Program-made: the position numbers and the translations under genes | Shown: in pieces, positions 44,438 to 54,075 of the stretch | How the letters are laid out: every line of letters starts with the position of its first letter | Numbering within the stretch: position 1 is the stretch's first letter | NCBI RefSeq assembly: GCF_001669775.1 | Contig: NZ_LXWK01000016.1 | Coordinates: 248,001 to 312,000 of the forward strand | Length of the DNA: 64,000 bases | Reading direction: 5' to 3' | Origin: Rheinheimera sp. SA_1 | GTDB lineage: Bacteria > Pseudomonadota > Gammaproteobacteria > Enterobacterales > Alteromonadaceae | The notes under the pieces: model-generated | The model's input: only the letters and a program-made list of their open reading frames with translations | Told to the model about the DNA's origin: nothing | Database searches by the model: none

Positions 44438-45400
44438 ATGCATAGTATTGATCCTTTACCATCCTGGCACGAGGGAGCCAATAAAAAGGCCATCCTCGAC
44501 TTTATTCATCGCACGACCGATCATACTTCGCCTTATTTTGTGCCACATGCCGCCCGTATTGCGGTATTTGATAACGACGGGACTTTGTGGCTGGAAAAAC
44601 CCAAAGTGACTGAAATTGTGTTTATCACTGATCTGCTAAAGCACAATCCACAGCAAGCCGTGACCGACGGCAACAGTTTTTTTGGCGGTTTGTTTGGGGC
44701 GGCACTGGGCGGAGTACTTAGTAAAGCCCGACATTTTTTAGCGGTAAAAATTAAAGAAATGCTGTCAGATGGTCGCTGGTTGATCCGCGAATTTATTGAT
44801 GGCATCAGTACCGATGAATATAAACTTTGGGCACAATCGTGGCTGGCGCAGGCACAACATCCTCGTTTCCAGCGTCCATATACCGAATTGGTGTATCAGC
44901 CAATGCTCGAAGTTCTGAAGCTGTTTGCCGAGCATGGCTTTAAAAATTACATCGTATCGGGTGGCAGTAATTATTTCGTGCGCGCTATGTGCGAGCCTTG
45001 TTATCACATCCCGCCAGAGCAAGCCATTGGTAGCCAGTTATTAACCCGGTTGACCGATCATGGTGGCCAGCTACAGGTGGAACTGCGCCCTATTCCGTGG
45101 TTTTTTGATAATGGCGCCGGCAAAGTGCTGGCCATTGAAAGCCGCATCGACCGTCATCCAATTGCCGCTTTTGGTAACAGCAGCGGTGATATCAAAATGT
45201 TACGCTGGGCCAGCAGTACACCGGGCGCGTTGTGCATGATGGTGCATCACACCGATGCAGAGCGCGAGTATCAATACAGCCCCGGCAGTAAAGTGCTGGA
45301 TGCGGTCACTGAATATGGCTGGCCAATGATTGATATGAAAAATGATTGGCGACTGGTGTTTCCGGAACCCATTACACCCTCTGAAGAGATCACCGGATGA
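44438..45400 (+). CDS. HAD-superfamily phosphatase (phosphoserine-phosphatase-like)
   Basis: Soluble hydrolase of 320 residues. HAD motif I is VFDNDGTLW (Asp nucleophile), motif II lies in YIVSGGSNYF, and motif III/IV in IAAFGNSSGDIKML. An insertion between motif I and II carries GGLFGAALGGVLSKAR, helical and hydrophobic. Similar proteins are annotated as haloacid dehalogenase-like or phosphoserine phosphatase-like; the substrate is unknown. GGAAGG stands before the ATG. It overlaps the M24 peptidase gene by 4 bases (ATGA), so the two are co-translated. Confidence 0.86.
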   Translation: MHSIDPLPSWHEGANKKAILDFIHRTTDHTSPYFVPHAARIAVFDNDGTLWLEKPKVTEIVFITDLLKHNPQQAVTDGNSFFGGLFGAALGGVLSKARHFLAVKIKEMLSDGRWLIREFIDGISTDEYKLWAQSWLAQAQHPRFQRPYTELVYQPMLEVLKLFAEHGFKNYIVSGGSNYFVRAMCEPCYHIPPEQAIGSQLLTRLTDHGGQLQVELRPIPWFFDNGAGKVLAIESRIDRHPIAAFGNSSGDIKMLRWASSTPGALCMMVHHTDAEREYQYSPGSKVLDAVTEYGWPMIDMKNDWRLVFPEPITPSEEITG

Positions 45401-46722
45401 AAGCTGTTTTATTAGCCACCTTGTTATGTTTGCCGGCATTGGCCGTTGGCGCCACTGCTGTTCTCAGCGAACGGAATCAGGCGCAGTTACAGGATCAAAT
45501 TCTCAGCCAGCGTTTTAGTCAGCTGCTACAACCCTTGATGCAACGCGAGAATATCGACTTATGGCTGCTGGTATCCCGCGAATATAACGAAGATCCGGTG
45601 TTAACAACCATGTTACCCGCCACCTGGTTATCCGCCAGGCGCCGCACTATGCTGGTGATTTTTAACCCGGGTCATGGTAAGCCGTTGCAACTGCACGCGG
45701 TCGCACGGTACGACGTAGGTGAACTGTTTAAAAAAGCCTGGGATGTTGAGCAACAACCTGATCAATGGCAGGCTTTACGTACGCTTATCCAAAGTAAAAA
45801 TCCGCAAAGAATTGGCATTAATCAATCGGAATTTTTTGGTCATGCCGACGGTATGGTGGCCACAGAACTTAGCACGTTAAAACAACATCTTGGCGCAGAT
45901 TTAAGCGCTAAAATAGTCAGCGCAGAAAAACTGGCGGTTGGCTGGCTGGAAACCCGCTCCAAACTCGAATTGCAGCAGTATCCTAACCTGACCAACATCG
46001 GCCATCAGTTAATCAAACGGGCTTTTTCTAATGAAGTCGTGACACCGGGTAAAACCACCACCGAGGATGTGGTGTGGTGGTTACGCCAGCAAAGTACCGA
46101 ACTTGGCTTGCCGGTTTGGTTTCACCCGACCGTGTCGTTGCAGCGTGCCAGTTCCGGTAAATTTGATCAGATTAAAGCGTTCAGCGCTGCAAAATCTGAC
46201 AATGTCATTCTGCCCGGCGACTTACTACATGTCGATTTTGGTCTGACTTACCTAAGACTAAACTCCGATCAGCAGCAACATGCTTATGTGCTGCGCCCCG
46301 GCGAAACAAAAGCTCCGGATTATTTGCTCCGTGCGTTGGCAAAAGGCAATCAGCTACAGGATATCTTAACTTCCAACTTTAAAACCGGTCGCACTGGCAA
46401 TGAACTACTGAAAATAAGCCTGCAGCAAGCTAAAACACAGCAGCTGCAGGCGACGATTTACAGCCATCCACTCGGCCATCATGGCCACGGCGCCGGCCCT
46501 ACTATTGGCATGTGGGATGCACAACAAGGTGTTGCTGGTAGTGGCGACTATCCAATAACAGCCAATACCGCTTATTCGATTGAGCTGAACGTAGCTGTCG
46601 AAATCCCGCAATGGGGCAACAGTATTCGGGTGATGCTGGAAGAAGATGGATATTTTGATGGAGACAAATTTCAGTATTTTAATGGCCGCCAGACTGAACT
46701 ACATCTGATCCAAACGCCGTAG
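45397..46722 (+). CDS. Exported M24-family (Xaa-Pro type) metallopeptidase
   Basis: Secreted aminopeptidase-like protein of 441 residues. The signal peptide is 1 to about 20 (ALAVGA). The N-terminal creatinase-like domain (about 30-190) is followed by the pita-bread catalytic domain: HVDFGLTYLRLNSDQ with the metal Asp, SHPLGHHGHGAGP with the metal His, and the Glu ligands in YSIELNVAVE and VMLEEDGYF. The pattern fits an active M24 fold with some loosened spacing in the Asp pair. Translationally coupled to the HAD phosphatase. Peptide substrates unknown. Confidence 0.84.
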   Translation: MKAVLLATLLCLPALAVGATAVLSERNQAQLQDQILSQRFSQLLQPLMQRENIDLWLLVSREYNEDPVLTTMLPATWLSARRRTMLVIFNPGHGKPLQLHAVARYDVGELFKKAWDVEQQPDQWQALRTLIQSKNPQRIGINQSEFFGHADGMVATELSTLKQHLGADLSAKIVSAEKLAVGWLETRSKLELQQYPNLTNIGHQLIKRAFSNEVVTPGKTTTEDVVWWLRQQSTELGLPVWFHPTVSLQRASSGKFDQIKAFSAAKSDNVILPGDLLHVDFGLTYLRLNSDQQQHAYVLRPGETKAPDYLLRALAKGNQLQDILTSNFKTGRTGNELLKISLQQAKTQQLQATIYSHPLGHHGHGAGPTIGMWDAQQGVAGSGDYPITANTAYSIELNVAVEIPQWGNSIRVMLEEDGYFDGDKFQYFNGRQTELHLIQTP

Positions 46723-46729
46723 AAAGACA

Positions 46730-46754
46730 GCCCGGCTGATTGCCGGGCGTTTTT
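46730..46754 (+). terminator. Rho-independent terminator after the M24 peptidase gene
   Basis: GCCCGG, a 7-nt loop, CCGGGC followed by G and five T (46750-46754). It lies 8 bp after the stop and only 10 bp before the cryptochrome ATG, an unusually tight position. Confidence 0.85.
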
Positions 46755-46764
46755 GGACCCGGCC

Positions 46765-48138
46765 ATGCAGCAGATACCACAACAGCAGAACGTACCACAG
46801 ACTCCGTCAAGCCAGCAAACCACTGCGGTGTACTGGTTTCGCCAAGACTTAAGGTTATCCGACAACCCGGGCCTCAGCTTCGCCTGTCAGCAATGCTTGC
46901 AGCAAGGCAGTAACTTGGCGTTTGTGGTTTGTCTGCCAAAAGACCAACAGACCCGCTGGGGATTTGCGCGTGTTGGCCAACATCGGAAAATGTATCTGGC
47001 TGATACAGTCCGCGAACTGGCGGCGCAGTGTGAACTGCTAGGCAACCGGCTGCTGGTGGTAGCTGGCGATCCTGCCACGCAACTGGCAGCATTGATGCGT
47101 AAGCTTAATGCGACCACACTTTACTGCGAAGAAATTGCAGCGCCTGAAGAAATTGCTGAAATTTCGGCTCTGCGACAACAAGGTTTGATGGCGAACAGCT
47201 TTGAAGTGTTAACGACCTGGCAATCAAGCTTGCTGGAATCAACACAGTTGCCTTTTCAGATTGCTGAACTACCTCTGGTTTTTACTGTTTTTCGCAATCT
47301 GGTTGAAAAAGCCGATTGCCGCCCGAGACCACCATTACCAATGATTTCACAATTGCCGGCGATGCCGGAACAAGCCGCTGCAATAGAAAGTATTGACCTC
47401 TTTCGCTGGGCAGGTGTCGCAGAAACAGATGTGCGCAGTTCGTTTCCCTATCAACTATTGTTCGCGCGGGCCGGAGAAGCTGCTGCACAACAACATCTGC
47501 AGCGTTATTTTCAGTCAGGTTTGGCCCGTAACTATAAAGAAACCCGTAATGGCTTGATTGGCTTTGATTATTCAACCAAGTTTTCGCCGTGGTTGGCCAG
47601 TGGCGCGGTCTCTGCGCTGCAAATCTTTGCGCAGTTAGCTGCTCACGAAGCCGAACATGGCCAAAATGACAGTACCTATTGGATTTGGTTTGAACTGCTA
47701 TGGCGCGACTATTTCCGTTTTCTGCATTTACGCTTTGGGCGGCAACTGTACCTGGCGAATGGTCTAAAATCACAGCAACAACACCCGCAAAAACGCCCAC
47801 ATCATCCAGTGCTTTTCCAGCGCTGGTGTCAGGGAAAGACCGGACAGCCTTTGATTGATGCTGGCATGCGCGAACTTGCCGCGACCGGCTATCTGTCTAA
47901 CCGGATGCGGCAAATTGTCGCAAGTTATCTGGTGAACGACCTGCAGTGTGACTGGCGTGCCGGTGCCGCCTGGTTTGAAGCACAGCTCATTGACTATGAC
48001 GTGTATAGCAATCAGGGCAACTGGTTGTATCTGGCTGGATTTGGCACTGACCCACGCTCAAACCGGCGCTTTAATCTGGAAAAACAGCTGCAAATTTATG
48101 ATCCGGAGCATACATATCTGCAGATGTGGCGGACTTAG
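46765..48138 (+). CDS. DASH-family cryptochrome/photolyase
   Basis: Flavoprotein of 457 residues for light-driven repair of single-stranded or looped DNA cyclobutane dimers. The N-terminal alpha/beta antenna domain starts VYWFRQDLRLSDNPGL. The FAD-binding helical domain has ETRNGLIGFDYSTKFSPWLASGAVSA, WFELLWRDYFRFLHLRFG and the closing motif NRMRQIVASYLVNDL, then YDVYSNQGNWLYLAGFGTDPR. WRDYFRF and YSNQGNW are DASH signatures. No clear promoter is visible in the 42-bp gap after the peptidase gene, which also holds a terminator. The ATG at 46765 is preferred over a TTG at 46753. Confidence 0.92.
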   Translation: MQQIPQQQNVPQTPSSQQTTAVYWFRQDLRLSDNPGLSFACQQCLQQGSNLAFVVCLPKDQQTRWGFARVGQHRKMYLADTVRELAAQCELLGNRLLVVAGDPATQLAALMRKLNATTLYCEEIAAPEEIAEISALRQQGLMANSFEVLTTWQSSLLESTQLPFQIAELPLVFTVFRNLVEKADCRPRPPLPMISQLPAMPEQAAAIESIDLFRWAGVAETDVRSSFPYQLLFARAGEAAAQQHLQRYFQSGLARNYKETRNGLIGFDYSTKFSPWLASGAVSALQIFAQLAAHEAEHGQNDSTYWIWFELLWRDYFRFLHLRFGRQLYLANGLKSQQQHPQKRPHHPVLFQRWCQGKTGQPLIDAGMRELAATGYLSNRMRQIVASYLVNDLQCDWRAGAAWFEAQLIDYDVYSNQGNWLYLAGFGTDPRSNRRFNLEKQLQIYDPEHTYLQMWRT

Positions 48139-48205
48139 TCAGAATTTTCGTCTTAAACACCGATGTATATATCTACCGGCACAGGTGCTGTTGGAATATG
48201 AAAAC

Positions 48206-48234
48206 AGGGTTTGGACCTCACCGATCCAAACCCT
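48206..48234 (-). terminator. Bidirectional hairpin terminator
   Basis: AGGGTTTGGA, a 9-nt loop, TCCAAACCCT: a perfect 10-bp stem between the convergent cryptochrome and ChW-repeat genes. The minus-strand side is followed by GTTTT, so it best serves the ChW gene. Confidence 0.75.
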
Positions 48235-48263
48235 TGCCGAACTTTGTAACGGCTTTTCGACAA

Positions 48264-48773
48264 TTACTTATGGCGAACTGTCAGTTTAATTGCCTCAAGT
48301 TGCCGCGACTGGCCACGTGAGCCACAGAACTGACCATCACGCAACAAGGCGCTGTCGCCGATGTTTTGTAAATGACAACGATATTCGACAGTGTAGTCCT
48401 GAGCGCAACTACCAGCTAAGCGAAAAGCGACACCTTCTATCCGACGACTTTGCCCTTCAGTACCTACTTTGTTTGGAGCATTGGTCCAACCGGTGTCGCC
48501 GGTACCTTGCAAATGCGCCATGTAACTCAATTGCAGGCATGATGGCCAATTACCAAGATTTGGGTGCAAAGGTGTTACTGCCAACGATTCAAGCCGTAAC
48601 TGCTGGCCTCGGGTGCCTGCCCATTCATCCGGCGCAAAGGTCATCTGACCCTGTTGCTGTACATGTGTATAAACGTAGAAGTCCAGATGACTTACCGGGT
48701 CTGCTGCCACTGAACCGCATAAGCCTGTGCCAAATAAAGCCAATACCGGTAAAATCCGTTGTTGAATATTCAT
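48264..48773 (-). CDS. Exported protein with three ChW-like repeats
   Basis: Exported protein of 169 residues with a signal peptide (ending VAADP) and three tandem units of about 40-45 residues resembling the clostridial hydrophobic-W (ChW, PF07538) repeat: YVYTHVQQQGQ then GTRGQQLRLESL; LSYMAHLQGTGDTGW then GTEGQSRRIEGV; VEYRCHLQNIGDS then GSRGQSRQLEAI. The 'HxQ..G', 'GTxGQxxRxE' frame is kept in all three, but the tryptophan survives only in unit 2. Two of three units have paired cysteines. ChW repeats are best known from Gram-positive cell-surface proteins. The ATG at 48773 has GGAAG upstream. Function unknown; surface or polymer binding is likely. Confidence 0.78.
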   Translation of the reverse strand: MNIQQRILPVLALFGTGLCGSVAADPVSHLDFYVYTHVQQQGQMTFAPDEWAGTRGQQLRLESLAVTPLHPNLGNWPSCLQLSYMAHLQGTGDTGWTNAPNKVGTEGQSRRIEGVAFRLAGSCAQDYTVEYRCHLQNIGDSALLRDGQFCGSRGQSRQLEAIKLTVRHK

Positions 48774-49254
48774 TACTTCCTTTCCTTTTTGCTCAACCTC
48801 AATTTGGGGCAAAACAATGCTAATGAAGGAAGATTGCCGTCTGCAATCGCAGCTGATATTTATCATTGTTTTATTTATTGTTTATCAAATGGTACGAAAT
48901 GGCACTGCAACACTGCAGCTAGCATCCAGAATAGAGATATCGCCGATCCCAATAAATATCAGTTCTTTACCAACATGCAGCTAAATTTGGCATTGATGAA
49001 GGTTAAATGTCGGGTAGACGACGTCAGTAAATCAGATCCTGAATTAACCTTCATATTGAGTAGCCATTATCCTGTTTAGCATTAACAAACCGTTTATACC
49101 AACAAACCGCAGCTTAACACCCTGACTGCCGCTGTTCATGTCCATGCCTCTGTTATTCTTAAGTACTTTTTTGCAGGCTCAATCCGGCGGTTGAAAATCA
49201 ACCAGCCCACTGTCTTGCGTCAGTGCATATAACTATAAAAACAGGATCACAGTT
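48774..49254. other. Gene-free stretch before the TonB receptor
   Basis: About 480 bp without a supportable gene. It holds the divergent promoters and a long inverted repeat, GAAGGTTAA (48998-49006) with TTAACCTTC (49044-49052), of unknown role. No Fur-like site is clear. Confidence 0.45.
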
Positions 49255-52116
49255 ATGCAGCAGGTTTCACTACTTCCAGAACGTCTTTACCCTCATCGTT
49301 TATGTCATCTCAGCAGTCTTATCACGCTGTTGCTGGCAGCGCCGCTGGTAGCCCAGGAACAGGCCAGCAACAAATCGCAGGCCGAAGAAAAAACCGAAGT
49401 AATTACGGTGACCGGCAGCCGCATTCGCCGCACTGATTTGGAAACCCATACGCCGGTGGTCAGCATTACGGCGGCCGACATTGCCAAAACCGGCGCAGTG
49501 GATATCAACCAATTATTAAACCAACTACCGAGCATGGTGCCAGCCAGCAGCAGTGAAACCAGCAACGCCCGCGGTTATGCCGGCACTTCGACTCAGGATT
49601 TACGTGGTCTTGGCGCCAATCGCACGCTAGTGCTGGTCAATGGTCGCCGCCATGTGCCGTCCATTCCCGGCACCAGCGTAGTGGATATGTCGTCGATTCC
49701 GGTGGCGTTGATTGAGCGGGTGGATGTACTGACCGGAGGAGCCTCATCGGTGTATGGCGCTGATGCGGTGGCCGGGGTCATTAACGTGATCCTGAAAAAG
49801 AATTTCAGCGGCACCAGTATGAGCCTGTCCAAGAGCGGTGCCACTGTGGGTGATGGCCAGCGCTGGTACGGCACCCTTACCCATGGCGAACCTTTTGCCG
49901 ATGGCAATGGCGGTATTAGTTATCACGTCAGTGCTCAAAGCTCCGACGTGATTGAAGGCCGGGAGCGCAGTTACATCGCCAATGATCTGACTTATATCGA
50001 AAACCCACTGTATGTAGCAGGTTCCAGCGCCGAGCCACGTTATATCACCGGCCGACAAACACCGCTGTATTCGACCAGTCAGCGTAATTTCCTGATAAAC
50101 GGCCGGCCTTATGCGGTACGCCCGGATAACAGTCTGTTTGCCATGGTGCCAGCTGATGCCCGGATCAACGGCTCCAGCACGTCGCAGCTGGCAGCGTTGT
50201 CGGTGACCGACACTTATGGCCAGTATTATTCACGTTACGAATGGGCGCGACTGGCGGTACCTTCCGATAAATTAAATCTGAATTTAAATCTGGACCGAGA
50301 GCTCAACAACAATATACGGCTGGATGCTGAGCTGAAATATGTCCGCACTGATTCTGAAAGTCGCACGTCGCCGCTGGTGGAATATGGTGTGACGCGGCTA
50401 CCTGGTGACTACGCCTTTTACACACCCGAGCAACAAGCCGAAGTATCACGCACCGGTCAGGGCTTGTTATTCGGCGGTTATTTCCCGGAAATGGGCCGGA
50501 TGGGCGTTGATTACCAATATGATTTATATCAGGCGGTACTTGGTTTAGAAGGCGATTTTGCCAATGATTTTCGTTGGCAAACCAGTGCCCAGCACGGATC
50601 TACTAAAGTCAAAACCACCACGCTGAATGATTACTCACAAGAAAACTGGACCAAAGCGGTCTGGGGCAGTTACACCGATCCGGTTAGTTATGAAAGCCGC
50701 GACTGCGACCAGACTTGTGTACCCATCAACGTCTTTCAGCCACTGACCGCAGAAGCTATCAACTATCTAAAACTCGGGCCACATACCAGCCACGCCCGGC
50801 TGACCCAATCGGTGCTGGCGGCCGGGTTGGATGGCGATTTATTTGAACTGCCGGCAGGTGCACTCAGTATCGCCACGGGCCTGGAGCATCGGCGCGAAAA
50901 AAGCGAAGAACTGCCATCAGAAGTTGAGCTCGCCGGTCTTGGCGCCAACAATTATCGCGCGACACCGCTGATTGGCGATTATCATGTCAGCGAAGCCTTT
51001 GTAGAGCTGCGGGTACCGCTGCTGGCCGATGTCTTTTTGGCCGAACAACTGAGCCTGAATAGCGCCTGGCGCGCCGCGAAATACAATCTGGCGGGCACTA
51101 ACCATAGCTGGACGGTCGGCATTGACTGGACGCCAATTAAATCGCTGAAACTGCGGGCTTCGAACGCCAAAGCCGTGCGGGCGCCGAATATCACCGAAGT
51201 TTATCAGTCGGCCAGCGAGTCTTTTAATTACATCTATGAAGTTTGTTATTCCGCCTACCGCAACCGCGGCTCGGAGTATCGCGAAGCTAACTGTAACGCT
51301 ATTGGTAAAACCAATCCGGCGAACTATTACCACAACGCGCAGATCGTACAAAGTGGCAACAAAGAACTCAAAGCAGAGCGGGCTTATACCTTTACTGGCG
51401 GGCTGGTGTTTTCGCCGGAATTTATCGACGATCTGAATATCACCGTTGATTATTGGGACGTTGATCTGAATGATAAAATCGGCACCCTGCAATGGGATCA
51501 GGTGTATCCGAATTGTATGGACAGCCCGACCCTTGACAACGTGTTCTGTAGCTTAATTGAAGAAAAACCCGATGGCATGCAGCTGAATCTGTCATATCTG
51601 AATCTGGCCAAACATAAAACCCGTGGCATTGACTATGCGCTGGATTATCATTGGGTAATGCCGGGAAATCGGCTATCGATGGCGTTTCGCTCGGACTGGA
51701 GCCGGTTGATTGAACGGACATTACAATCCGATCCGGCGTCCAAACCCCTGCTAACCGCCGGGCAAATGGCGTTTCCCAAATGGCGTGGCAGCAATAGCCT
51801 GAGCCTGGCATACAACAAATTCAGCAGCAGTGTTTCGGCGCGATATATTGGCTCCCAACGACCGGATTTGGCGCGTAAATCCGCCGATTATTCGGTTACT
51901 TCAACCGGTAGATTGTGGTATCTGGATGTAGGTCTGAATTATCAGCTGACACCACATCTTAACTTGAATGTATATCTGTCGAATTTAACCGATCGGCAAA
52001 CACCACAAGTACCGGGCGCCAGTACCGGTGGTGCTAGCTGGGAAATGGGTTATACCGCAGGTTTGTATAGCACGATTGGTCGTTATTACACGGTGGGCCT
52101 TAACTATGATTTTTAA
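49255..52116 (+). CDS. TonB-dependent outer-membrane receptor
   Basis: Ligand-gated outer-membrane transporter of 953 residues. The signal peptide (to about QEQASN) is followed by EVITVTGSRIRRTD (TonB-box region), the plug with DLRGLGANRTLVLVNGRRHVPS and ERVDVLTGGASSVYGADAVAGVINVILKKNF, then a 22-strand barrel ending VGLNYDF. This plug type (TGSRIRRTDL, VNGRRHV) belongs to the large receptor group of Xanthomonads and Alteromonadales that import glycans, peptides or other nutrients rather than classic siderophores. AGGA lies upstream of the ATG. It is followed by a LytS/LytTR pair that may regulate it. Ligand unknown. Confidence 0.92.
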   Translation: MQQVSLLPERLYPHRLCHLSSLITLLLAAPLVAQEQASNKSQAEEKTEVITVTGSRIRRTDLETHTPVVSITAADIAKTGAVDINQLLNQLPSMVPASSSETSNARGYAGTSTQDLRGLGANRTLVLVNGRRHVPSIPGTSVVDMSSIPVALIERVDVLTGGASSVYGADAVAGVINVILKKNFSGTSMSLSKSGATVGDGQRWYGTLTHGEPFADGNGGISYHVSAQSSDVIEGRERSYIANDLTYIENPLYVAGSSAEPRYITGRQTPLYSTSQRNFLINGRPYAVRPDNSLFAMVPADARINGSSTSQLAALSVTDTYGQYYSRYEWARLAVPSDKLNLNLNLDRELNNNIRLDAELKYVRTDSESRTSPLVEYGVTRLPGDYAFYTPEQQAEVSRTGQGLLFGGYFPEMGRMGVDYQYDLYQAVLGLEGDFANDFRWQTSAQHGSTKVKTTTLNDYSQENWTKAVWGSYTDPVSYESRDCDQTCVPINVFQPLTAEAINYLKLGPHTSHARLTQSVLAAGLDGDLFELPAGALSIATGLEHRREKSEELPSEVELAGLGANNYRATPLIGDYHVSEAFVELRVPLLADVFLAEQLSLNSAWRAAKYNLAGTNHSWTVGIDWTPIKSLKLRASNAKAVRAPNITEVYQSASESFNYIYEVCYSAYRNRGSEYREANCNAIGKTNPANYYHNAQIVQSGNKELKAERAYTFTGGLVFSPEFIDDLNITVDYWDVDLNDKIGTLQWDQVYPNCMDSPTLDNVFCSLIEEKPDGMQLNLSYLNLAKHKTRGIDYALDYHWVMPGNRLSMAFRSDWSRLIERTLQSDPASKPLLTAGQMAFPKWRGSNSLSLAYNKFSSSVSARYIGSQRPDLARKSADYSVTSTGRLWYLDVGLNYQLTPHLNLNVYLSNLTDRQTPQVPGASTGGASWEMGYTAGLYSTIGRYYTVGLNYDF

Positions 52117-52250
52117 AAATTGGCCGTTCTGAAAATTGTCAGATTTAAAGGAAAGCCATGCTGAAAGTTGGCGATGCTGACGATCAGCAATAATTTAACG
52201 CGGGTCGTCATATCGTCGACCCGTGCTGAACAACAAGGCGGTATCAACTG

Positions 52251-53330
52251 TTGAGTATTTTTGTGAACTATCTGGCCCGTGGCAATCTGCGGCTCAAAAC
52301 TCTGACGCTGTCAGATTATGCGGTCGTGCTGCTTCTTAATTGCAGCTGTGCGGTATTAAGCGCTCTGCATCATATGTATTTAAGTGACGCCGATTTCGCA
52401 TTTATGCTACGAAGCACGTTGGAATACGCCAAAATATACAACTTGCTTGGTTTTAGTCTGCTGTTTTCTTATGTGGTCATTGCACCACCACCGGCCGAAA
52501 AAATCACGATCAGCCAGATTTGCATGATCACGCTGGTCACATTTACCCTGACTCTATTGCTCAGTTTTGGTGTGATTGAATGGGAAAAAACCCGTTTGCC
52601 CAGATTCTGGGAAGCGGTGACCTATTTATTGCGGCTGTTGTTATCGTCATTTTGGGCAATGTTCGTATTGCTGTACCTGAAAAACCGGCTGACTAGACCG
52701 GAATTTCAGCAATTAAAACAACAAGTCAGCGATAGTGAAGATCAGCGAAACCGCGCAGAAATGGAGCTGCATTTATTACAGGCGCAGCTGGAGCCGCATT
52801 TTTTCTTCAACACGCTGGCGAATTTGCACAGTCTGATTGATATCGATACCGAAAAAGCCAAATTATTGCTGGAAGAATTGACGCAATATTTGCGGTCCAG
52901 TATTCCGCAATTTCGTCAGCGTTACATCAGTTTGCAGGATGAGCTGAATATCATTCAGCGTTACCTGAATATTCAACAAATCAGATTTGGCCAGCGCTTA
53001 ACCTATCAGATTGATGTAGACGATGGCTGTCTGCATCACAACGTGCTGCCGATGTCGGTGCTGACATTGGTGGAAAATGCGATTAAACATGGCATCGAAA
53101 AAATTCAGGGGGTTGGTCACATTACCATTAGCGTCAGTCACAACACGAAAAATCTGCTGATCGTGGTGTGCGATACTGCAGCGCAACAAGCTCAAACTTG
53201 CCGCGGTACTGGCCTGAATAACTTAAGTGCCCGCTTACAAACTGCTTATGGTCATGCCGCCAGTATTAGCATTCACACTGAGCCAGAAGTTCAGACCCTT
53301 GCCAGGCTGGAGATCCCTTTTCATGGTTAA
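52251..53330 (+). CDS. LytS/YehU-type sensor histidine kinase
   Basis: Membrane kinase of 359 residues of the His_kinase (PF06580) group. Four N-terminal membrane helices (about 25-145), a coil (QVSDSEDQRNRAEMEL), then the kinase core with the phospho-accepting His in LEPHFFFNTLANLHSLI, VENAIKHGIEK (N box), and a glycine-rich region GTGLNNLSARLQTAYG. There is no separate sensor domain, so the membrane helices probably sense. The start is a TTG at 52251; no ATG lies near. It overlaps the response-regulator gene by 8 bases. Confidence 0.9.
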   Translation: MSIFVNYLARGNLRLKTLTLSDYAVVLLLNCSCAVLSALHHMYLSDADFAFMLRSTLEYAKIYNLLGFSLLFSYVVIAPPPAEKITISQICMITLVTFTLTLLLSFGVIEWEKTRLPRFWEAVTYLLRLLLSSFWAMFVLLYLKNRLTRPEFQQLKQQVSDSEDQRNRAEMELHLLQAQLEPHFFFNTLANLHSLIDIDTEKAKLLLEELTQYLRSSIPQFRQRYISLQDELNIIQRYLNIQQIRFGQRLTYQIDVDDGCLHHNVLPMSVLTLVENAIKHGIEKIQGVGHITISVSHNTKNLLIVVCDTAAQQAQTCRGTGLNNLSARLQTAYGHAASISIHTEPEVQTLARLEIPFHG

Positions 53331-54069
53331 CATTATTATTGCCGAAGACGAAGAAATTCTGCTGCACAGTCTGGCGCACAAACTGCAGAAATTCTGGCCG
53401 GATGCACAGATTATCCGGTTATGCCGCAGCGGCGAAGAAGCGTTAGCTGCGCTTGATGAACTGAAGCCGCAGGTGGCTTTTCTCGACATTCAGATGGGTA
53501 AACTCACCGGCATTGACGTAGCTTTTTGCACCGGCCAGCCGTGCCATTTTGTCTTTGTCACCGCTTATGATCAGTATGCCGTCAAAGCCTTTGATGCCGG
53601 CGCCATTGATTATTTACTTAAACCTTATTCAGACAGCAGATTATTGCAATGTATCAGTAAGTTACAGGAGAAACTGCATAGGCCGCCAATTGGAATTGAG
53701 CAGTTATTCAGTCAGCCACAACTACCGGCGAACTTTTATCTGAAACGACTGAAACTACAAATTGGCAACCGTATCTGGTTACAGAGTGTTGATGAAGTTA
53801 TTTATTTTCAAGCCAGTGGCCGTTATGTCGAAGTGGTCACCACAGCCCGGCAATTTGTTGTGCGCATGGCACTAAAAAACTTGTTGCAACAGCTTGATCC
53901 AGAAATGTTCTGGCGTATTCATCGCAGCATCGTAATTAATATTAATTTTCTAGATCATGTCAAAGCCGACGACCCGGATCAGCTGTCTGCCATGATGAAA
54001 CATATCAGCAAACCGCTACCGGTCAGCCGCAGTTCTCAGCATTTATTTAAAATACCCGCCAGCGAGTAA
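53323..54069 (+). CDS. LytTR-family response regulator
   Basis: A 248-residue regulator: an N-terminal receiver (MVNIIIAEDEEIL, phospho-acceptor Asp in AFLDIQMG, KPYSD late) and a C-terminal LytTR DNA-binding domain (about 140-245, with YFQASGRYVEVVT, FWRIHRSIVININFL, LPVSRSS). LytTR regulators bind paired direct repeats near target promoters. Its neighbours, a TonB receptor upstream and a lipoprotein and PepSY protein downstream, are the probable targets. Start is the ATG at 53323, overlapping the kinase stop. Confidence 0.92.
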   Translation: MVNIIIAEDEEILLHSLAHKLQKFWPDAQIIRLCRSGEEALAALDELKPQVAFLDIQMGKLTGIDVAFCTGQPCHFVFVTAYDQYAVKAFDAGAIDYLLKPYSDSRLLQCISKLQEKLHRPPIGIEQLFSQPQLPANFYLKRLKLQIGNRIWLQSVDEVIYFQASGRYVEVVTTARQFVVRMALKNLLQQLDPEMFWRIHRSIVININFLDHVKADDPDQLSAMMKHISKPLPVSRSSQHLFKIPASE

Positions 54070-54075
54070 AATCCG

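Noticed and set aside
48290-48823. 177-codon frame opposite the ChW-repeat gene
   Set aside because: The minus-strand gene has signal peptide, repeats, ribosome-binding site and terminator; this frame has none.
50917-51492. 191-codon frame opposite the TonB receptor
   Set aside because: Antisense to an intact receptor barrel, with no ribosome-binding site or recognisable domain.
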